A stretch of 15,026 bases of DNA from assembly GCA_002704755.1 (NCBI GenBank), contig PAHC01000011.1:364431-379456 (forward strand), read 5' to 3'. Positions 1 through 7,098 of the stretch are shown here, one piece after another. The translations under genes were made by a program, and so were the position numbers. The notes beneath the pieces are model-generated. The model was not told the DNA's origin. It saw only the letters and a list, made by a program, of their open reading frames with translations, and searched no databases. Numbering within the stretch: the first letter of the stretch is position 1; the number at the start of each line of letters is the position of its first letter. Origin of the DNA: Rhodobiaceae bacterium. Its GTDB lineage: Bacteria > Pseudomonadota > Alphaproteobacteria > Rhizobiales > TMED25.

Positions 1-69
1 GGTGACACATCAACATTAGCTGAGCCAGCGGTAGTTGATGATTTAGTTAAAAACAGGAAAAATAAATAA
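1..69 (+). CDS. acs: Acetyl-CoA synthetase, C-terminal end (partial)
   Basis: Only the last 22 codons and the TAA stop (67-69) lie in the window. The frame open from base 1 reads GDTSTLAEPAVVDDLVKNRK followed by NK. From memory, bacterial AMP-forming acetyl-CoA synthetase (Acs) ends in just this way: a GDTSTLADP-VV block, a short helix and a basic tail, right after the catalytic lysine region. Acs converts acetate, ATP and CoA to acetyl-CoA in the cytosol. The catalytic core is outside the window, so activity cannot be judged. The stop codon directly abuts that of the SdhAF4 gene on the other strand. The call depends on a short but distinctive motif. Confidence 0.85.
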   Translation, partial: GDTSTLAEPAVVDDLVKNRKNK

Positions 70-255
70 TTAGAAATCTGATGTAATACCTTTTCTTTCC
101 CAGTCACCATATCGTGTTGGCTCAGGTCCCTCCGGTCCATCTACTTCTTTAGGCATCTCTTTTTTTTCTTGTTCATTTTTTTTTCTTCGCTCTTCTGCTT
201 CTGCTAAAGCTCTCAATGCAGCTGGGGGAAGATTATTTCTTTTTTCTTTATTCAT
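70..255 (-). CDS. DUF1674 / succinate dehydrogenase assembly factor 4 (SdhAF4) family protein
   Basis: A 61-residue protein ending in GPEPTRYGDWERKGITSDF, the C-terminal signature of DUF1674, the bacterial relatives of mitochondrial SdhAF4/Sdh8. In mitochondria this factor binds flavinylated SdhA and promotes assembly with SdhB; the same role here is inferred from the family. The N-terminal half is a charged helix (PPAALRALAEAEERRKKNEQ), with no membrane segment. I start at the ATG at 255 (MNKEKRNN). A longer reading from 330 adds a hydrophobic, AT-derived leader and would overlap the rsmB start, so I reject it. No clear Shine-Dalgarno precedes 255. It is tail-to-tail with acs (zero gap) and divergent from rsmB. 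Confidence 0.85.
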   Translation of the reverse strand: MNKEKRNNLPPAALRALAEAEERRKKNEQEKKEMPKEVDGPEGPEPTRYGDWERKGITSDF

Positions 256-322
256 ATTTTTAGCTTTATTGCTATGATTATATCTTAGATATAATAATCT
301 AAAAAAAAAAATTAAATATAAT
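256..322. promoter_or_regulatory. Divergent promoter region with paired -10 boxes in a 19-base palindrome
   Basis: The gap between the SdhAF4 gene and rsmB contains ATTATATCTTAGATATAAT at 277-295, a palindrome of two 9-base arms around one central base. Its right arm carries a TATAAT on the + strand (290-295, 28 bases before the rsmB ATG). Its left arm carries a TATAAT on the - strand (282-277, about 22 bases before the SdhAF4 ATG). This fits two overlapping sigma-70-type promoters facing apart. Neither has a good -35: TTGCTA at 269-274 is the best for rsmB, with a short 15-base spacer. An A-tract (301-311) follows. The palindrome could also be a repressor site. The promoter call is inference from sequence alone. 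Confidence 0.4.
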
Positions 323-1645
323 ATGAACAATGATCTGAAAAAAAAAGAATATCTTGGCTACAAAGCTCGAGATTTAGCAGTTGATGTTTTGATGAATATC
401 ACTCAAAAAAACATCAATACTGATCAAAGTTTTGAATTCTATCTCTCAAAAGATAAATATAAGTCTCTCCCCAAAGAAGATCTCGCTTTCTCAAAAAATA
501 TAATTATGACAACATTAAGATATTGGGGGTTTATTGAAAAAATTTTAGATAAATACTTATCAAACTCTGTCCAGGAACACTCCCCTCGTATTCATATTAT
601 CCTACTTATTTCGATTACTCAGATTATTGCACTTAGCTCTCCGCCGTATGCTGTAGTAAATATTGCAATTAATTTAACCAAAAGAGATAGAAAATCATAC
701 AAATTACAAGGGCTGGTTAACGCTGTGCTGAGAAAAATAAGCCGTGAAAAAGAAGATACTAATTTAAAAGAATTCGATGCAAATATTCTTTTGCCTGATT
801 GGTTAAGGAACAGATGGAATATACAATATAAACCGAATGAAATATTATCATCCGCTCAATCATTGCTGACACCTCCACCATTAGATATTAGTGTAAAATA
901 CCCAGAATCAAAGTTAGCATCAGAGTTAAATGGCACAACATTAAATACAGGTACAATAAGGCTTTTTGATTATGGTTTTATCCCAGATATAAAATACTAT
1001 TCAGATGGCATTTGGTGGGTTCAAGATGTAGCGGCTTCAATCCCAGTTAAACTAATTGAAGATGAAATCAAAGGTATGAATTTTGTTGATTTTTGTGCTG
1101 CTCCTGGTGGAAAAACAGCAAATCTAATTCACGGTGGCGCTTTAGTTACCGCAATTGACTCCAGTAAGGCGAGAATAAAAGTACTTGAACAAAATTTGAA
1201 GAGATTAAAATACAAAGCAGAGATACTTCATACCGATGCATCTGTTTGGGTACCAGAAAAACTTTACGATGGCGTCCTGATTGATGCTCCATGTAGCTCA
1301 ACTGGTGTAATAAGAAGAAATCCAGATATATTAAGAAGAAAAGACTTTAATTTAGACTACTTTGTATCGATCCAAGAAAAACTTCTCAAAAATGGCTTAA
1401 ACGTATTAAAAAAAGATGGAATTTTAGTTTATTGCACGTGCTCTATGGAAAGAGAAGAAGGAGAAGATCAAATTGAAAAAATTTTGAGTGAAAGAACTGA
1501 CGTAAAGATTAAAAAAATTGATAAAGATAAAATATCAATTATTAAAAAATATATTAAACCAGAAGGCTATGTGCGTATCATACCAAATACTATAGCCGAT
1601 AGTGGAAATGATGGTTTCTTTATTTCCATCCTACAAAAAACATAA
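323..1645 (+). CDS. rsmB: 16S rRNA (cytosine(967)-C(5))-methyltransferase RsmB
   Basis: A 440-residue protein close in length to E. coli RsmB. It should methylate C967 of 16S rRNA with S-adenosylmethionine. Residues about 10-145 form the NusB-like RNA-binding domain typical of RsmB (LVNAVLRKI near its end). The Rossmann methyltransferase domain follows: SAM-binding motif I FCAAPGGKT at 257-265, motif IV DAPCSSTGVIRRNPD from 321 with Cys324, and motif VI YCTCSMEREEGE with Cys373. In this family the motif VI cysteine attacks C6 of the base and the motif IV cysteine helps release the product; both are present. The start at 323 has no Shine-Dalgarno and lies 13 bases after an A-tract. It leads a likely rsmB-cupin-purH unit. 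I see no defect. Confidence 0.95.
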   Translation: MNNDLKKKEYLGYKARDLAVDVLMNITQKNINTDQSFEFYLSKDKYKSLPKEDLAFSKNIIMTTLRYWGFIEKILDKYLSNSVQEHSPRIHIILLISITQIIALSSPPYAVVNIAINLTKRDRKSYKLQGLVNAVLRKISREKEDTNLKEFDANILLPDWLRNRWNIQYKPNEILSSAQSLLTPPPLDISVKYPESKLASELNGTTLNTGTIRLFDYGFIPDIKYYSDGIWWVQDVAASIPVKLIEDEIKGMNFVDFCAAPGGKTANLIHGGALVTAIDSSKARIKVLEQNLKRLKYKAEILHTDASVWVPEKLYDGVLIDAPCSSTGVIRRNPDILRRKDFNLDYFVSIQEKLLKNGLNVLKKDGILVYCTCSMEREEGEDQIEKILSERTDVKIKKIDKDKISIIKKYIKPEGYVRIIPNTIADSGNDGFFISILQKT

Positions 1646-1675
1646 TAATATCAATTGACATACTTTATAATATTT

Positions 1676-1680
1676 GGAGG
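1676..1680 (+). promoter_or_regulatory. Shine-Dalgarno GGAGG that fixes the cupin start
   Basis: GGAGG is followed by an 8-base spacer (AATACCCC) and ATG at 1689. This is one of the few strong ribosome sites in the window, and it excludes the upstream in-frame TTG at 1674. Confidence 0.8.
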
Positions 1681-1688
1681 AATACCCC

Positions 1689-2084
1689 ATGCCGATCTAT
1701 AGAAAAAATGAGATGCAAGCGACACCAGATGTAGCAAGACCTCATATAAAAATGATTCAATATGCAGGAGATCTTCTTAAAGTAGGGATTGTCACATATA
1801 GAGAAGGAGAAGTTCCTCCGCCTCATTATCATCCTAATGATGAACAATGGATATATATTTTATCCGGAAAACTAGCTGTTTTACTTGGAGATGAGACAAC
1901 AACTGCTGGCCCAGGTGATTTAATTTTTATTCCAAGAAATACAGTCCATGGTATCAGACTTCTCGATGATGAATGTACATTCTTTGCATGCAAAAATAAA
2001 TCAGGGGCAGGCGGTCTAAGTGAAGACTATACGGACGTTCCTAATTTGGATGAATTAATTGAGATGCTTGAAAAGCAAAATTGA
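1689..2084 (+). CDS. Single-domain cupin protein (cupin_2 type), function unknown
   Basis: A 131-residue protein that is almost entirely one cupin barrel. Motif 1 is PPPHYHPNDEQWIYILSGKL and motif 2 is GDLIFIPRNTVHG. The expected metal ligands are all there: His46, His48, Glu52 and His87, so a bound divalent metal is likely. There is no second cupin and no fused DNA-binding domain. I start at the ATG at 1689 because GGAGG at 1676-1680 sits 8 bases before it; an in-frame TTG at 1674 would put that ribosome site inside the gene. It lies 43 bases after rsmB and 44 before purH on the same strand. Substrate cannot be read from sequence: small metal-dependent cupins include isomerases, dioxygenases and binding proteins. 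Confidence 0.85.
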   Translation: MPIYRKNEMQATPDVARPHIKMIQYAGDLLKVGIVTYREGEVPPPHYHPNDEQWIYILSGKLAVLLGDETTTAGPGDLIFIPRNTVHGIRLLDDECTFFACKNKSGAGGLSEDYTDVPNLDELIEMLEKQN

Positions 2085-2122
2085 ACTTGTTTGTTAATTT
2101 AATAAAAAATTAGTTGTTCAAT
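2080..2122 (+). other. Nested AT-rich inverted repeats before purH
   Basis: ATTGAAC (2080-2086) pairs with GTTCAAT (2116-2122). Inside them TAATTT (2095-2100) pairs with AAATTA (2107-2112) around a 6-base loop. The structure spans the cupin stop codon and ends 6 bases before the purH ATG. It is too AT-rich and lacks the T-tract expected of an intrinsic terminator. It could shape translation of purH, or be chance in AT-rich DNA. Confidence 0.25.
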
Positions 2123-2128
2123 ATAAAT

Positions 2129-3697
2129 ATGACAAAAAATATTATCAGGATTAAGCGCGCACTAATTAGTGTTTTTGATAAAACTAATATTGTTGAATTT
2201 GCATCGCAATTGCAGAGTTTAGGTATAGAAATTATTTCTACAGGTGGAACCTCAAAACTGCTACTAGAAAACAAAGTTCCAGTCGTTAATATTGAGGATA
2301 TTACAGAATTTCCAGAGATTTTGGGAGGAAGAGTTAAAACACTTCATCCAAATATCTATGGTGGAATATTATCTAGATTGAATAATGATGAGGACTCCAA
2401 AGCCTTACAAAATCATAATATAACAGAGATCGACCTAGTTGTTGTAAATTTATACCCTTTCCAGAAAACCATCGAATCCAACAATAGTATAGAAGAAATT
2501 GTGGAGAACATTGACATTGGCGGACCTTCAATGATTAGAGCATCTGCAAAAAATTACGAACGGGTAACCATTGTAACAAACTCTGAAAAGTACAGTAAGA
2601 TAATTTCACAAATACAAAAACAAGGTGGATTAGATTTAGAGGAGAGAATGAAACTTGCCGCAGAAGCTTTTGCTCTAACATCATCATACGACAATATCAT
2701 AAGTAATTGGTTTAGTTCACGGGTTAAAGATACAAATCTAAATAACTTAAAGAGTAAAAATTCATCTGAAAAATTACTTAGATATGGTGAAAACCCTCAT
2801 CAATCAGCATCCCTAAAGATTACAGGAGAAAATGGCTTTGGCTCGATTGAGCAGTTACAAGGGAAAGAACTCTCTTATAACAACATAAACGATATTGATG
2901 CAGCAATGCAGTTGATCAATGATTTTTTTCAAGATAGACCAACTTTTGCAATTATCAAACATGCTAATCCTTGTGGTGTAGCCCAAAAAGATACAATACT
3001 TGATGCATATTTATCAGCACTCTCTTGTGATCCAACAAGTGCATTTGGGGGTATATTAATATCAAATTCAACCATAGATGAAGAAACCGCCACAGAGATT
3101 ACAAAGATTTTCTCTGAGGTAGTTATTGCACCAGACTTTACAGAAAAATCGATAGAGATTTTCAATAAGAAGAAAAATTTGAGGATTATAAAATATAATA
3201 ATATTTCCGATAATGACCTAGACACAAAATTAATAAAGTCAGTATATGGAGGATATCTAATTCAAGATAGGGACACCCATATTATAGAGAAGGAACAACT
3301 AAAAATCGTTACAAATTCCCAACCAACTGAGAGTGAGTTAAATGATCTAATATTTGCATTCAAAATTGTTAAACATGTGAAATCAAATGCAATTGTTTAC
3401 GTAAAGAATATGCAAACAATAGGGATAGGGGCTGGACAAACCAGCAGGGTTGACTCCTCAAAAATAGCAATACAAAAGTTTTATGAAAATATTCCCGATA
3501 ATAAATTTAGAGATGGCTGCGTCATTGCATCAGATGCTTTTTTTCCTTTCTCTGATGGATTAGATGCTGCTATAGAATTTGGTGTGAAGTCTGTAATCCA
3601 ACCAGGTGGCTCAATTAGAGATGAAGAGGTAATAGAGACGGCCAATAAAGCAAAAATATCGATGGTCTTCACAGGCATTCGACATTTTAAACACTAG
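2129..3697 (+). CDS. purH: Bifunctional AICAR transformylase / IMP cyclohydrolase PurH
   Basis: A 522-residue protein of normal full length for PurH, which performs the last two steps of IMP synthesis: formylation of AICAR with 10-formyl-tetrahydrofolate, then ring closure. The N-terminal MGS-like cyclohydrolase domain (about 1-200) shows ALISVFDKTNI, STGGTSKLL and HPNIYGGIL. The transformylase domain follows with RYGENPHQ at 218-225, IIKHANPCGVA with the catalytic pair Lys277-His278, SAFGGIL, and near the end FFPFSDGLDAA, IQPGGSIRDEE and the terminal FTGIRHFKH. I choose the ATG at 2129 (MTKNIIRIKRALISVFD) over an in-frame TTG at 2114. Neither has a Shine-Dalgarno. It ends 3 bases from the stop of the convergent hydantoinase-family gene. 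Confidence 0.97.
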   Translation: MTKNIIRIKRALISVFDKTNIVEFASQLQSLGIEIISTGGTSKLLLENKVPVVNIEDITEFPEILGGRVKTLHPNIYGGILSRLNNDEDSKALQNHNITEIDLVVVNLYPFQKTIESNNSIEEIVENIDIGGPSMIRASAKNYERVTIVTNSEKYSKIISQIQKQGGLDLEERMKLAAEAFALTSSYDNIISNWFSSRVKDTNLNNLKSKNSSEKLLRYGENPHQSASLKITGENGFGSIEQLQGKELSYNNINDIDAAMQLINDFFQDRPTFAIIKHANPCGVAQKDTILDAYLSALSCDPTSAFGGILISNSTIDEETATEITKIFSEVVIAPDFTEKSIEIFNKKKNLRIIKYNNISDNDLDTKLIKSVYGGYLIQDRDTHIIEKEQLKIVTNSQPTESELNDLIFAFKIVKHVKSNAIVYVKNMQTIGIGAGQTSRVDSSKIAIQKFYENIPDNKFRDGCVIASDAFFPFSDGLDAAIEFGVKSVIQPGGSIRDEEVIETANKAKISMVFTGIRHFKH

Positions 3698-3700
3698 ATT

Positions 3701-5110
3701 TTAAATATACTCACTTAAGGCTGTTGGTATAAACTTTCCACTTCCCTGATCTGCTTTAAGGTCATTGTCTTCTACTATTGTATTCCCTCTTAAAATAACT
3801 TCTTTCGGCCAACAAGTTACTTTGAAATCTTTGTAAGGATTATATTTTGACCCATCAACAACCATGCTATCTGATAGCAGCATATTCTTATTCGTATCCC
3901 AAATAACAATATCTGCATCTGATCCAATATTAATTTGTCCTTTTTTGGGGAATAACCCATATATTTTAGCTGGCGTTGTGGAGGTAATTCTCACAAAATC
4001 AAGAATGCTGAGCTTTGATTTTTTTTGCAAGATATGATCTAAAATAACTGGCAACCTCCAGTGCAAACCAGGCATTCCATTTGGTATTTCTTTAAAATTT
4101 GGATTGTTTCCTTTAAAAAATTTTCCTTCACTGTCAAAACTATATGGAGCATGATCCGATGTTACACAATCTAATATGTTATCTTCCAGACCAGACCACA
4201 AAGCAACCGAGTCATTCTTATCGCGTATTGGTGGGCTACAAATCCATTTCGCACCATCAGTAACAATCTCTTGATCGAGTAATTTTGAATTTAATGTTAA
4301 ATATTGTGTACAGGTCTCAGCAAAAAAATGTACGCCCCTCTTTTTAGCATCTCTAATAACACTTAAACCTTTTTCAGATGATACATGAAATATCATTATT
4401 GGTTGTTCGGTCACTTCAGACATCTTAATTATTCTTTCAAATGCATCTACCTCACCTTCAACTGGATGACTGTCTGTATGATATTTCGGATGGTAACATT
4501 CTGAGTTAAGTAATTCTGTTACTTTATTTGTAATCATTTCATGATTTTCAGCATGCACCGAAACCATTGCTCCATTCTCTTTGGCTTTATTGAGAATCTC
4601 CAAAATACTCTTATCATCAATTCGTAATCTATCGTAAGTCATAAAAATTTTGATAGAACTATGCCCCTCTTTTATTAATTTAGGAAGTTCTTCATTGATA
4701 ACATTTTGTGATGGGCCAGCAATAATCATATGCATTGAGTAGTCAACAAGAGCTCCTTTATTTGCTAACTGGTGGTAGTCCTCAACAACCTTGATTAGAG
4801 AGTCACCATCATATTGGGCTGCAAAAGGAATTACTGACGTATTGCCGCCTAAAGCTGCTGCATGTGTTCCTGTGTAAAAAGTATCTGAATTAATTAGACC
4901 AGATGCGGATCTCTGTTCTATGTGACAATGGCTATCAACACCACCTGGGAGGACAAGCATATTAGATGCGTCAATTACTCTATCAGCATCAAATGAAATA
5001 TTTTTTTCTATTTGCGCTATGGTTTCTCCGAGAACTAATATGTCAGATTCATCTAATTTGTCTGAATGTGCAACAGTACCATTTTTTATTAGAAGACTTT
5101 TTTGTGGCAT
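3701..5110 (-). CDS. Hydantoinase / dihydropyrimidinase-family cyclic amidohydrolase
   Basis: A 469-residue cytosolic amidohydrolase, the usual length for D-hydantoinases and dihydropyrimidinases, which hydrolyse cyclic amides such as dihydrouracil or 5-substituted hydantoins. The binuclear metal site is complete: His61 and His63 (DSHCHIE), Lys154 to be carboxylated (SSIKIFMTY), His186 (VHAEN), His242 (FHVSS) and Asp319 (TSDHAPY). Tyr159 matches the conserved active-site tyrosine. AETCTQYLTL and SPPIRDK are typical of this branch. The start is the ATG at 5110, with GAGG at 5122-5119 and an 8-base spacer; a longer reading from a TTG at 5158 would begin at the tRNA edge. No transporter or other pyrimidine-catabolism gene is adjacent, so the substrate stays open; allantoinase-like activity is not excluded. 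Confidence 0.85.
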   Translation of the reverse strand: MPQKSLLIKNGTVAHSDKLDESDILVLGETIAQIEKNISFDADRVIDASNMLVLPGGVDSHCHIEQRSASGLINSDTFYTGTHAAALGGNTSVIPFAAQYDGDSLIKVVEDYHQLANKGALVDYSMHMIIAGPSQNVINEELPKLIKEGHSSIKIFMTYDRLRIDDKSILEILNKAKENGAMVSVHAENHEMITNKVTELLNSECYHPKYHTDSHPVEGEVDAFERIIKMSEVTEQPIMIFHVSSEKGLSVIRDAKKRGVHFFAETCTQYLTLNSKLLDQEIVTDGAKWICSPPIRDKNDSVALWSGLEDNILDCVTSDHAPYSFDSEGKFFKGNNPNFKEIPNGMPGLHWRLPVILDHILQKKSKLSILDFVRITSTTPAKIYGLFPKKGQINIGSDADIVIWDTNKNMLLSDSMVVDGSKYNPYKDFKVTCWPKEVILRGNTIVEDNDLKADQGSGKFIPTALSEYI

Positions 5111-5118
5111 ATAACAAA

Positions 5119-5122
5119 CCTC
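5119..5122 (-). promoter_or_regulatory. Shine-Dalgarno GAGG that fixes the hydantoinase-family start
   Basis: Read on the - strand, GAGG is followed by TTTGTTAT and then ATG at 5110. This supports the 469-residue form over the longer form from TTG at 5158. Confidence 0.75.
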
Positions 5123-5158
5123 AGCAATAATTTGATATTGAAAATGAAGTTTAGTCAA

Positions 5159-5233
5159 TGGAGCGGGCGATGAGATTCGAACTCACGACCCCAACCTTGG
5201 CAAGGTTGTGCTCTACCACTGAGCTACGCCCGC
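5159..5233 (-). tRNA. tRNA-Gly (anticodon GCC)
   Basis: On the - strand the full cloverleaf is visible. The acceptor stem is GCGGGCG / CGCCCGC (5233-5227 and 5169-5163). The D arm has TAGCTCAGTGGTAGAGCA, the anticodon stem-loop is CAACC-TTGCCAA-GGTTG, and the T loop contains GTTCGAATC. The loop TTGCCAA gives anticodon GCC, reading GGC and GGU glycine codons. The discriminator base is U (5162) and the CCA end is encoded (5161-5159), giving 75 bases in all. It lies upstream of the hydantoinase-family gene on the same strand, with no hairpin plus T-tract between them. Confidence 0.97.
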
Positions 5234-5300
5234 GTAATTAACTTTTAAATTTATATATCTAATTAAATAAATTTACTAGCAAATAATTCAATAAATCTAA

Positions 5301-5328
5301 TTGATTTTATGATACAAATACATATATG
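5301..5328 (+). promoter_or_regulatory. Possible sigma-70 promoter for the cnoX cluster
   Basis: TTGATT (5301-5306) and TATATG (5323-5328) are separated by 16 bases and lie 37 bases ahead of the cnoX ATG. Each hexamer matches the consensus at four of six positions. The rest of the gap from 5234 to 5364 is AT-rich and shows nothing else firm. Matches of this quality are common in such DNA, so this is a weak call. Confidence 0.3.
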
Positions 5329-5364
5329 AAGTAAGTATTATCATGAATAAAAAATATAATAAAA

Positions 5365-6246
5365 ATGGATAATTTAAATCAATATATAAAAGATATATCA
5401 ACGGCAACCTTTAATGAAGAAGTCATAAATGCATCGAAAGATGCTCTTGTACTTGTTGACTTCTGGGCACCTTGGTGTGGACCATGTAAACAACTAACTC
5501 CAACATTGGAAAAACTTGTAACGGAATATGCAGGATCTGTTATTTTATGCAAACTTAATGTAGATGAAAATCAAGCTATTGCTGCGCAAATGGGTGTTCA
5601 ATCAATTCCAGCTGTTTTTGCATTCAAAGACCAAAAGCCGGTTGATGGTTTTATGGGCAATGTAACAGAAGCTGAATTAAGAAAGTTTTTAGAAAAAAAT
5701 GTTGGCCCATTAATAGATCCAAATTCTGATAAACTTGCACAGATAATTAACCTAAAAAATACAAACAATTACCAAGATGCTTTAGCGTTACTGGGTGAAA
5801 TGGTTCAAGAAGATCAAGAAAATGCAGATGTTATTTATGAAATTGCGGATTGTTATCTAAAAATGAACGATCTAGAAAACGCAAAAAAATTTATTTCTAG
5901 TGTGCCAGAAAAGTTGCTTCAAAATGATAAAATAAAACAAATAAAATCAGCCATTGATCTCGCACAAAGTGTCCCTAGTGATGATGCGAAAATCGATGAT
6001 TTAATTAGCAAAATTGAAGAAAATCCAAATGATCATCAAGCAAGACTTGATCTTTCACTTTATTACAACTCAATAGATAATAAGGATAAAGCAGCTGATT
6101 TACTAATTGAATCTATAAAATTAAATAAGGAATGGAACGACAAAGCCGCTCAAATTCAACTTTTAAAATTTTTTGAAGTATGGGGCTTCTCAGATCCTGT
6201 ATCCATTGATAAAAGAAAAAGTCTTTCCTCAATATTATTTTCATAG
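5365..6246 (+). CDS. cnoX: CnoX-type chaperedoxin (thioredoxin domain fused to TPR-like domain)
   Basis: A 293-residue cytosolic protein. Residues about 10-110 are a thioredoxin fold with the active site WCGPC (Cys38, Cys41) in FWAPWCGPCKQ and the cis-proline in SIPAVFAF (Pro82). The remainder is helical, with TPR-like repeats such as NYQDALALLGEMVQEDQENA and DKAADLLIESIKLNKEWNDK. This arrangement defines YbbN/CnoX proteins, which hold unfolding clients under oxidative stress and pass them to refolding chaperones. E. coli CnoX has lost the CxxC, while alphaproteobacterial members such as that of Caulobacter keep it; this one keeps it, so a reductase activity is likely. It is 8 bases from the LON-domain gene and probably leads that cluster. 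No Shine-Dalgarno is evident. Confidence 0.9.
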   Translation: MDNLNQYIKDISTATFNEEVINASKDALVLVDFWAPWCGPCKQLTPTLEKLVTEYAGSVILCKLNVDENQAIAAQMGVQSIPAVFAFKDQKPVDGFMGNVTEAELRKFLEKNVGPLIDPNSDKLAQIINLKNTNNYQDALALLGEMVQEDQENADVIYEIADCYLKMNDLENAKKFISSVPEKLLQNDKIKQIKSAIDLAQSVPSDDAKIDDLISKIEENPNDHQARLDLSLYYNSIDNKDKAADLLIESIKLNKEWNDKAAQIQLLKFFEVWGFSDPVSIDKRKSLSSILFS

Positions 6247-6254
6247 GTAATAAT

Positions 6255-6905
6255 ATGAACCAAATAATCAGTATTGAAAATCTGCCAGTAATAGTGCCAA
6301 TCTTTCCTCTTAGTAAATGTGTCTTATTGCCAAAAGCGATTTTACCATTAAATATTTTTGAGCCCCGCTACCTCGAAATGATTGAGGATGCAATTAAGAG
6401 TGATAAGTATATTGGTATTATACAACCCTCCATTGATAAAAAAAAGAAGTTAGAAACTGAGAATGTTGGATGTATTGGGAAAATATCAACATACGTTGAA
6501 AATGATGATGGGACCTTTATAGTTAAACTAACAGGGATTTGTAGATTCAAGATAATTGAAGAGGTTTTTTCAGATAAATTATATAGAAAAATGAGAGTAG
6601 ATTATCACGATTTTATAGAAGATCTTAATCTCGAGGAAATATCTAATTCTATAGATAGAGATAAATTGCTAAATGTCATATCAGATTACTTGAATGTTAA
6701 TGATCTCACTACTGATTGGTCTGTCATTACAGATACTGATACAGAAATCTTAATTAATGCATTCGCAATGCTCAGTCCTTTTAGTGCGAAAGAAAAACAA
6801 GCTTTGCTTGAAGCTTCCAATATTGAAAATAGGTCCGAAATTCTAATTGCACTGAGTGAACTATCTATAGCTAGTCGGAATAAAAATAATAATTTTATGC
6901 AATAA
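6255..6905 (+). CDS. LON substrate-binding domain protein (no protease or ATPase part)
   Basis: A 216-residue protein matching the N-terminal substrate-binding (PUA-like) domain of Lon: IVPIFPLSKCVLLPKAILPLNIFEPRYLEMIEDA near the start, then the GCIGKISTYVENDDGTFIVKLTGICRFKI strand region. The AAA+ and Ser-Lys protease domains of true Lon are absent, and the length is normal for these stand-alone proteins. Their biochemical role is not settled; binding of unfolded or specific protein substrates is the family-based guess. It follows cnoX by 8 bases with a weak AGGT ribosome site (6245-6248) and precedes the Trm112-like gene by one base. This trio recurs in alphaproteobacteria as I recall it, suggesting a proteostasis link. 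Confidence 0.88.
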   Translation: MNQIISIENLPVIVPIFPLSKCVLLPKAILPLNIFEPRYLEMIEDAIKSDKYIGIIQPSIDKKKKLETENVGCIGKISTYVENDDGTFIVKLTGICRFKIIEEVFSDKLYRKMRVDYHDFIEDLNLEEISNSIDRDKLLNVISDYLNVNDLTTDWSVITDTDTEILINAFAMLSPFSAKEKQALLEASNIENRSEILIALSELSIASRNKNNNFMQ

Positions 6906-6906
6906 A

Positions 6907-7098
6907 ATGAGTGAAAAAATATTTGATAAAAAGTTACTTGATATTTTGATCTGCCCTGTGTCTAAAGAACAGCTCATATATGATGAGAAAAATAATGAAT
7001 TAATTGCTAAAAAAGCAAGATTAGCTTACCCTATCCGCAATGGCATACCTATTATGCTAGAAAATGAAGCAAGAAAATTAGTAAAAAATGAAAAATAA
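6907..7098 (+). CDS. Trm112-like protein (YcaR/UPF0434 family)
   Basis: A 63-residue protein following the YcaR pattern throughout: KLLDILICPVSKEQLIYD, then LAYPIRNGIPIMLENEARKL. Eukaryotic and archaeal Trm112 are zinc-binding activators of methyltransferases; the role of the small bacterial versions is not well established. Only one cysteine remains in the CPVS motif (E. coli YcaR has CPVC), so a bound zinc is unlikely. It begins one base after the LON-domain stop and overlaps the next gene by 11 bases, which suggests coupled translation. Confidence in the family is high, in the function low. Confidence 0.9.
   Translation: MSEKIFDKKLLDILICPVSKEQLIYDEKNNELIAKKARLAYPIRNGIPIMLENEARKLVKNEK

Noticed and set aside
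256..330. N-terminal extension of the SdhAF4-family protein (start at 330)
   Set aside because: It adds a phenylalanine- and leucine-rich leader read from AT-rich promoter DNA, overlaps the rsmB start, and is absent from the conserved family core that begins after the ATG at 255.
2114..2128. TTG start for purH
   Set aside because: It adds MFNIN with no ribosome site; the ATG at 2129 leads straight into the conserved domain.
2929..3225. Reverse-strand open frame inside purH
   Set aside because: It lies antisense to the conserved transformylase domain and has no recognisable motif; it is a shadow of purH coding.
5111..5158. Longer hydantoinase-family start at TTG 5158
   Set aside because: It would start directly at the tRNA 3' end; the ATG at 5110 has a well-spaced GAGG and begins the family's usual N-terminal strand.
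5343..5372. Nine-codon upstream reading frame (MNKKYNKNG) overlapping the cnoX start
   Set aside because: It has no ribosome site and is lysine/asparagine-rich, as random AT-rich DNA would be; there is no sign of attenuation structure.
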